DNA of 64,000 bases from Breviolum minutum Mf 1.05b.01 (taxonomy: Eukaryota; Sar; Dinophyceae; Suessiales; Symbiodiniaceae), in contig DF241462.1 of assembly GCA_000507305.1 (NCBI GenBank), positions 1 to 64,000 on the forward strand, given 5' to 3'. The notes under the pieces are model-generated. The model worked only from the letters and a program-made list of their open reading frames with translations. It made no database searches and had not been told where the DNA came from. Shown here piece after piece: positions 58,255 to 64,000 of this stretch. Within the stretch, counting starts at the first letter, position 1, and the number at the start of each line of letters is the position of its first letter. A program made the translations under genes and the position numbers.

Positions 58255-58410
58255 TCTCCCCCCACCCCTCCCAAAAAAAATAAACATCCAAAACATCTCC
58301 CAGAAAAAAAAACAAACAGCAAACATCCAAAACATCTTCCCAGAAAAAAAACAACAAAAAACCAACAAAAAGCAACCATCCAACACATCAAAACCAAGAT
58401 GGAAAAAACA
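58255..58410. repeat. Imperfect tandem repeat AACATC(C)CAGAAAAAA
   Basis: CCAAAACATCTCCCAG and poly-A spacers recur four times. Purine-rich, so long open frames here are not evidence of coding. Confidence 0.75.
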
Positions 58411-58555
58411 CCCAGAAAAAACTCCCTGATTTTTTTTTGAACCAATTTCCAGGCCATGGATTTTGATGATGGATCTGATGAGGTTGGCAACAAAAGATTC
58501 GTGTTTTTGTTTTTTTTCCGTGCTTTTTCGAAGTGGTTGGTCTAACAATGCTGTT

Positions 58556-58758
58556 CTAGATGGTGGTTTCAAATATTTTTGGAATTTTCACCCCTAGTTT
58601 GGGAAATGCATCTTGTAGCCCAACGTTGCTTCATTCATTTCACATCTTTGCATATGCATACTCAAGGCAATATGCTAGCAATCTTCTTTTGATAGTCTAA
58701 GCTGTTTAATGATTCAATTTGACTAGTATTTTTCAGATGGGTTGAAACCACCAACTAG
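58556..58758 (+). repeat. Family A element, copy 13, split by an insertion
   Basis: Left half CTAGATGGTGGTTTCAAATA ... GGGAAATG and right half ATTCAATTTGACTAG ... ACCACCAACTAG are separated by about 100 bp of unrelated sequence. Confidence 0.8.
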
Positions 58759-58876
58759 TGTTGATGGTGCAGAAATCCGGGCGAGAAAACCAGTTGAGGT
58801 TGGCAGTTGAAATCCCATTATTTACAGGGTTTATTTACATCCCAAGTGGTGCAGGATTTCTGAACCATCAAACAGT
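58758..58876 (+). repeat. Family B element, copy 8, abutting a family A element
   Basis: GTGTTGATGGTGCAGAAATC to TTCTGAACCATCAAACAGTA, starting at the last base of family A copy 13. Confidence 0.85.
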
Positions 58877-60658
58877 ATGTAAATATGAAGACACTGGAAA
58901 CTACCAACATGTGCCTTTTAGAAATTCAGTTGATAGAAATGATCGAATGAAATTGGATATTTCCGGTAGAATTAAATAAATATACTTCGTAAATAAGTAT
59001 GAATAATCACCAAAGAGATTTGAGGATGTGTGAAAACATGGAAACACCATGAACCACCCAAAACGTTTTGGAACAGGTCAAGGATTTCAAACCTGGTGGA
59101 TTTGGGGACCCTAAAAAAGCAACCGACTTTTTCCATGTGAAACTCTAAGGAAGAAGAAAGTTGTGCAAGGAAATCTTGTTGAAGCTTGAAACTAGAGACA
59201 ACATACTATCTAGATAAGGTCTGACTTGGGATACCTTGACTGGGACTATTGAATGAAATCATGAAAAGATGCCAGTTGACCAATAACCCAAGCCTTCTCA
59301 AAGATGGTGGTTCCTCTAGTCTAGCCAATAGGCATGATTGATCATGATGATTGTTTTTTGCTGTCAGTTTCCAGGTTGGTGGAATATTACCAAATGTTGA
59401 TCCAACATCTATGAGTGCTTCTTCAAATGGTTGATCTATATGTGTGATCAGGTCGGTCAAGTCCCATTAGTTTCCTATGTATCCGGGATAGACTCATCAA
59501 CCTTATAGGACGGTTTTTAATACCCATCATAAGGATTCCTAACAAAGGTGGGATGACCATCCTAAACCCTGGCATATATATACACAATAGATACATACCC
59601 TACACCAGCATGTATGTCCCAAAAGTGGGTGGAAATCCCTTCTGATGTTCTTGCAGTCGATGTTGTGTTTTTTCGAAAAAAAGATGCCTTTTGGGAAGAT
59701 TAACTTCTTGTAAGGATATTCCAATATTTGAGATGGGATTGAGATCGGCCGCTTTTTTGGGGGGGAAACCATCCTCAACATAAAGCAGTTGTGTATCACT
59801 TGCACGGCTACTGCACTTGATGCTATGTGGTGTAAAAATGGGAGAATCAATCGAATCCACCCAACCCCCAAACAAAAATGTTGTTGGTTTTTGAGTTTTG
59901 CCCTAGAGAATTCTTGAAAAATCTGACCCAGGTTGTTGAAAAAAGGTTGGTTCACCATCTCTTCAACTGAAGTGTTCTTGTTCTTCGCCAGGTGCATGGT
60001 ACATTGACTCAGGTATCTTGGCGATGAAAAACACTGACTTTTTAGGCGCACACTGGCGCCACAAAAATGTAGAAGTTGCAAAAGTTCTATGATTTGTATC
60101 CTAAGATTGACATTTGAGGAGGGTTAGCATCTCACATGTCATCGTATTGCATCCCAGGTAGGAATTCAATTGGTGTCGGGATGATGTTCAACCCAAAATT
60201 TCGCATTCCTACGGTGGATATACCTGGAGGTCCAAAAATCATGTAGTGACCTGACTCAGGTTACCATGGATATACTTGGGATATGTTGTCATAAAGTGAT
60301 ACATCCAACATGACTTACCCTTTAACTCTGGACCCTTCACATCAATCAACATCTAGAAATGGTGGCTTGCTCGCTATCGAATGACGCACAGTTTTGAAAT
60401 GCGAAAACGTTTGAATGGCTGGCCCCAAATCACCAACCCCGATTTTGGTGAAACACTGTTTTTTGGCAGATGTGGTGTTCTTTCCATTCGTAAGTTAAAG
60501 AGTGATGTGAAGAAATTCCACACTAGTCAAGATGAATGAAAGCCCACCATGGATGTGGCATCATCAACAACAACAACATCATCATCATCATCATCACAAC
60601 CATCTAACGTTGCAGAGATGGTTTGTGGTGCTACCATACAATCCTTCAACCCTACCAG
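58877..60658. other. Gap without supported genes
   Basis: AT-rich sequence with a decayed repeat near 59500-59580 similar to 40560-40620, and the CAA/CAT tract. A long minus frame (59539-60081) has no recognisable protein features. Confidence 0.55.
60562..60600. repeat. CAA/CAT trinucleotide repeat
   Basis: CATCATCAACAACAACAACA followed by ATCATCATCATCATC. Confidence 0.9.
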
Positions 60659-60718
60659 GTCCGTTTATCCAAGGTCGCCCCTGAAGATCAGGTTCCTCTA
60701 CGCGGCGGCAATGGAGAG
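60659..60718 (+). CDS. Exon candidate, 20 codons
   Basis: ACCAG|G acceptor and GGAGAG|GTAGGG donor enclose exactly 60 nt, reading VRLSKVAPEDQVPLRGGNGE. A clean exon by composition and borders. No family recognised. Confidence 0.48.
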
Positions 60719-61223
60719 GTAGGGGTCCCTGCGATGGTCCCGAGGTCCCTTAAGGCCTACATTCATTGGAACAAAGGAGACGTATACGTAAATATCTATC
60801 TACTGTAATCCGGGATGGTGTTCATGATATTTGTAGGTTAACTATGGTTAACTATCCATTATTATATGTTTGGTGCCAATTGATTTTTGTATATCTCTGT
60901 AGATAGTATTTCGATTTTTTGGTATCATTGTATATACCTGAGATGTGGTTTGAATACATCACGTCCAATGGAATCGCTACAGTTGAGCAGTGATAAAACA
61001 AGACTAATTCTTTGGGTCAGGATGAGATCTGAAGTCCGGCCCAGTCAAATCGGGATTTTTCAAACGTAGGACATACATGTATATTTGTGTTTTTTTTGTA
61101 GAATGCTTTATTTTATAGATGCTATATACAACATGTAATTCTGTTATTATTTGGTTGTATGGTATCGGTATATATACATATTGATATATGTGTTGTATGA
61201 TCCATCACTTTCGACTGCTCCAG

Positions 61224-61291
61224 TCTTTGGAAAGGCCATGGGCTCCACTGAGACGACTCGGCCTTTGGTGAACGAGGGCAAATCCACCAGG
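61224..61291 (+). CDS. Exon candidate, unassigned
   Basis: CTCCAG acceptor and CCAGG|GTGGGC donor enclose FGKAMGSTETTRPLVNEGK with high GC. Function unknown. Confidence 0.38.
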
Positions 61292-61359
61292 GTGGGCAGC
61301 GTTGAAACGGTTGAGTGAATGGATTGACGCAGGGAGAGGGGGGATTAGGAAGGAGGTTG

Positions 61360-61445
61360 TTGGTGGTTCTTGGTTGGTTTTGTTGATTGTTCTTGGTTGG
61401 TTGGTTGTTTGTTGTTGCTCTTGGTTGGTTGGTCAGTTGGTTGTT
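61360..61445. repeat. TTGG-rich low-complexity tract
   Basis: Repeated TTGGTTGGTT and TTGTTG units. Open frames here are repeat artefacts. Confidence 0.8.
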
Positions 61446-62348
61446 TGTTGGCGTGGTGTTTTTCTTGTGTGCTGTAAAACACCAGATTTACCCACTCGAG
61501 CTGCAACAAAAACCCTGCTTGAGGAACAGAATTAGCCATTCTGACGTGATATTCTGGAACCCTGAGCCAACTTGAACCTACCCACATCACAGAAGGCTTC
61601 TGATACATTGGTTGTTGCCCATATTTTGGAGCCACCCCCGGAGCTGTAACAGTGGAAAAACACATCTTTACATTTTGAGGTCTAAAAAAAACACCCCAAA
61701 ACCCATCTGACATAGAGGTAAAAATGGCATCCCCAATTGGGAATTTGGAGATTCTTCAATTAGCTTTTCGAAGCCACCTACAGTAAAATTGTCCATCAAT
61801 CTCCCAACCGGATAGACTTTCAGCTCATGTCAACATTTTTTAAGGGGAAAGAGACTGAGATTTAACTGGTCATTTTTTTCACCACACGACCAACCTAGAG
61901 CCCATTCCATGGCTGAATATATCGTCCAGGATGAGGGATTTCCCATTTTTTTTACATGCCTCCAAACTGGGAAATCAAAAACCTGAAACACCAAAAATGG
62001 ATTGTTCCTTCAGGGTGGCCCCTTTTTTTCCCAATCAACAGCAATCACACCAAGAAAAATGGTGCAATGTTTGGAGGATCATGGCAGTTAGTAAGTGGGT
62101 AATACCCATGTTAAGAAGTCCCATAACTGGGGTTATTCCCTTTCCAAAATGGCCTTGTTATGGCTTATAGATGGAGGTGATCCTAACGATCCTTAGGATA
62201 CCTGAGATGATCCTCGAAGTGGGACACATCCATCTTTTGGGTGGGAAATCTTCCTGTTTCGAAAGGCTCCTCGACGATTATTGGCACCTTTGACGCTCTT
62301 GCCCCAAGAGGTGCCCCCGTGAACTGAGGAGGACTTTTTTTTTGCCAG

Positions 62349-62416
62349 TTTTGAACGGTGACTTGGCCGAAAAAAATGCAGCAACAGAAACCCACAACCC
62401 ACCAAGCCTCGAAAAG
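62349..62416 (+). CDS. Exon candidate, unassigned
   Basis: TGCCAG acceptor and AAAG|GTAAGT donor, the strongest donor in this part, enclose LNGDLAEKNAATETHNPPSL, then EK. Hydrophilic, linker-like. Confidence 0.42.
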
Positions 62417-64000
62417 GTAAGTGTTCCAACTGTGGTAGGTCAACCAGTCTCAAACTCTTTGAGGGTGTATTTGTTCCTTTTCAACTTGCAAACAAACAAA
62501 CCTTGTGAATCCTCGTTCCAAGAAATCTCCAACAGGACCCACCGAACGGACCCCTGGTTCCCTGAGTATCTTTTTTGCTCCAGCAATTTACTTAGGGCTC
62601 CGCTGGTAAGGTCCCTATTCAATTCTTGGGTGGATATAGTCGAAATTCAACACTCCAAGCCGTCAGCCGCCCGCAGGCCTTGGATACGCATCTGAAACGA
62701 ATAGGTGGGATTCCATGTGGGACATGGATATGGGGGGCCCGGGGGCATCTTATCAATGCGTTGATTTTGAGAGAAATTCTAACTTGGGATGTACTCCTTG
62801 GAGTAAATATTTCAATTTTCCAGCCTTGCAAACGGTGTGATGGTAGAAAGTGAAGGATTCAAGATAGTATTTCTTTACATCTAGTCAATACGTGATCATA
62901 GTGGTCACTGGATTATATTTTGTCGGACCTGAAATTCTGGGAAAAAAACACCTGGATTCGAAGTTCCCGCCGGATCAGAGTTTTTTTTCTGCGACGTCTG
63001 AGGGTTGTGGGTTTGGGGGGATCCCCACAAGAAGATGGGAGGAAGCTGGAAAAAAGCAGAAACTCGCGCAAAGTAAAGTCATTTAAGCGAGACATCAATT
63101 TTTGGCAGCACAATGAATTTCCAGAATTCAAGCGCAGTGGTTATATATAATATGAAAGATTCAGGAGTGAAATGCCACTGAGAAATCTGGTCCACTCCAA
63201 TCAATCATCTTGATTACAGAAAATAAATGGATTCAAACGGGCTATTCACTGCCATTTGCCTCCCTAAAATCTCGCAAGCTCCGAAGCCTTTAAGAGCCAT
63301 CAAACAAAAAAGCATGTCACCAAAGTGGGCCTGAAATTTCATATCCGCGTTCCAGAAATGTTCAATTAAAGCATGTACTCACGTCCCAGGGGGTGATTTT
63401 TAGGTCCGGTGCTTCTCTAGCATTTGAAGGATTTTTTGGAAACTAATGTGATGCAGGAATCCAACTAAACTTAGCCAAGTCTTCTGACGGATGGAATTTT
63501 CAGGTGATCTCAACTGGAGCCATTGAAAGATTGAAAATCATGAGATGCGAGAACTGATTCTATCGATCTTGGGAGGCTCTCTGAAACTACAGCTAAAGCC
63601 CCTGAAAATTGGTAGTTGGGAGACGATCCTTTCCTTTTGGGGCAAAGGGCCTATTTTAGGGGGCTTTTGCTGTTAGTTTCAGGGAGGGTACTTGTTTAGC
63701 TGAAGTGAAATCACAAACTAATTAGTTTGAAATTATTGTACCTCGGATTCCAATCCAGAAGGCCCTAACATGATTTCTTTAGACACAAAAAACACCATTG
63801 GTAAATCACCAAAGAAAAGGAGAAATCTCTGCGTGGAAACACAGAAGTTGCGTTTTAAAACTCCAACCGTTGGTTGGAGTTTTGAAGGCAAAAAAATGAT
63901 GGTCGAAGAATCCATGTTGACCCAAGGTGGCTGGGAATGATCTAATCCATTCCAAGTAGCCACAAAATCTGCGAAAAGCCAGAATTTTCAGGATATGAGA
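62417..64000. other. Right end, no firm gene
   Basis: A GC-rich piece at 62641-62702 (STLQAVSRPQALDTHLKR) ends in AATAG|GTGGGA and could be an exon, but its start is unclear. The rest is AT-rich with half of a family C hairpin near 63650-63690. Confidence 0.4.

Noticed and set aside
59539-60081. Minus-strand reading frame of 180 codons
   Set aside because: Longest frame in the window, but AT-rich, with no domain and ending in repeat-like sequence. Overlapping frames are open too.
1-64000. Dinoflagellate spliced-leader relics, tRNA or rRNA genes, CRISPR arrays, viral or toxin genes
   Set aside because: None recognised on either strand when reading through the window.

Overview
The window looks like nuclear DNA of a dinoflagellate, most likely of the Symbiodiniaceae/Suessiales type. 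Three things support this. Very small exons sit in a repeat-packed, AT-rich background. Introns begin with GT, GC or GA, and the acceptor AG is followed by G in 20 of the 21 acceptors I could place by protein homology. One gene (51514-53174) belongs to the multi-pass membrane protein family with the LWC-VFELA signature that I recall as common in Symbiodinium gene sets. I see no rRNA, tRNA, CRISPR, bacterial operon or recognisable long transposon.

Layout. From 395 to at least 45113 (+) lies the 3' part of a phosphoacetylglucosamine mutase gene (PGM3/AGM1), which interconverts GlcNAc-6-P and GlcNAc-1-P on the way to UDP-GlcNAc. I placed 16 exons of 25-75 nt that join in frame and align with the family from the metal-loop region to the phosphate-binding RPSGTED motif. 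Only about 705 of roughly 44,700 bases are coding. Two introns are very large: 3454-19806 (16.4 kb, GC donor) and 20253-39569 (19.3 kb, donor tentative).

These introns are not empty. The first holds two clear ankyrin-repeat exons on the same strand (11201-11270 and 13029-13081) plus other coding-like pieces. A set of four minus-strand exon candidates (22460-22361, 18722-18627, 18320-18266, 7253-7198) has matching splice phases and would make an antisense gene interleaved with PGM3. A one-base N gap with duplicated flanks (16831-16906) also lies inside the first large intron.

Downstream on the plus strand come the membrane protein gene (51514-53174) and the first exon of a gene with an N-terminal membrane anchor (55074-55233). 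Further plus-strand exon candidates run to about 62.4 kb. Apart from the antisense candidate, the recognised genes all point the same way.

The rest is dominated by short inverted-repeat elements: family A (about 100 bp, CTAG-GTGGTGGTT ends, 14 copies all in one orientation), family B (about 120 bp, TACTGTTGATGGTTCAG ends, 8 copies in both orientations), families C and D (near-perfect hairpins ending in TACCCTCCAG/CTGGAGGGTA) and several smaller families. Microsatellites, a minisatellite and a tandem repeat are also present. Stretches not listed as features were read and I saw only AT-rich unique sequence or decayed repeats in them. Exon boundaries come from splice-site reading and protein matches by eye, with no transcript evidence.
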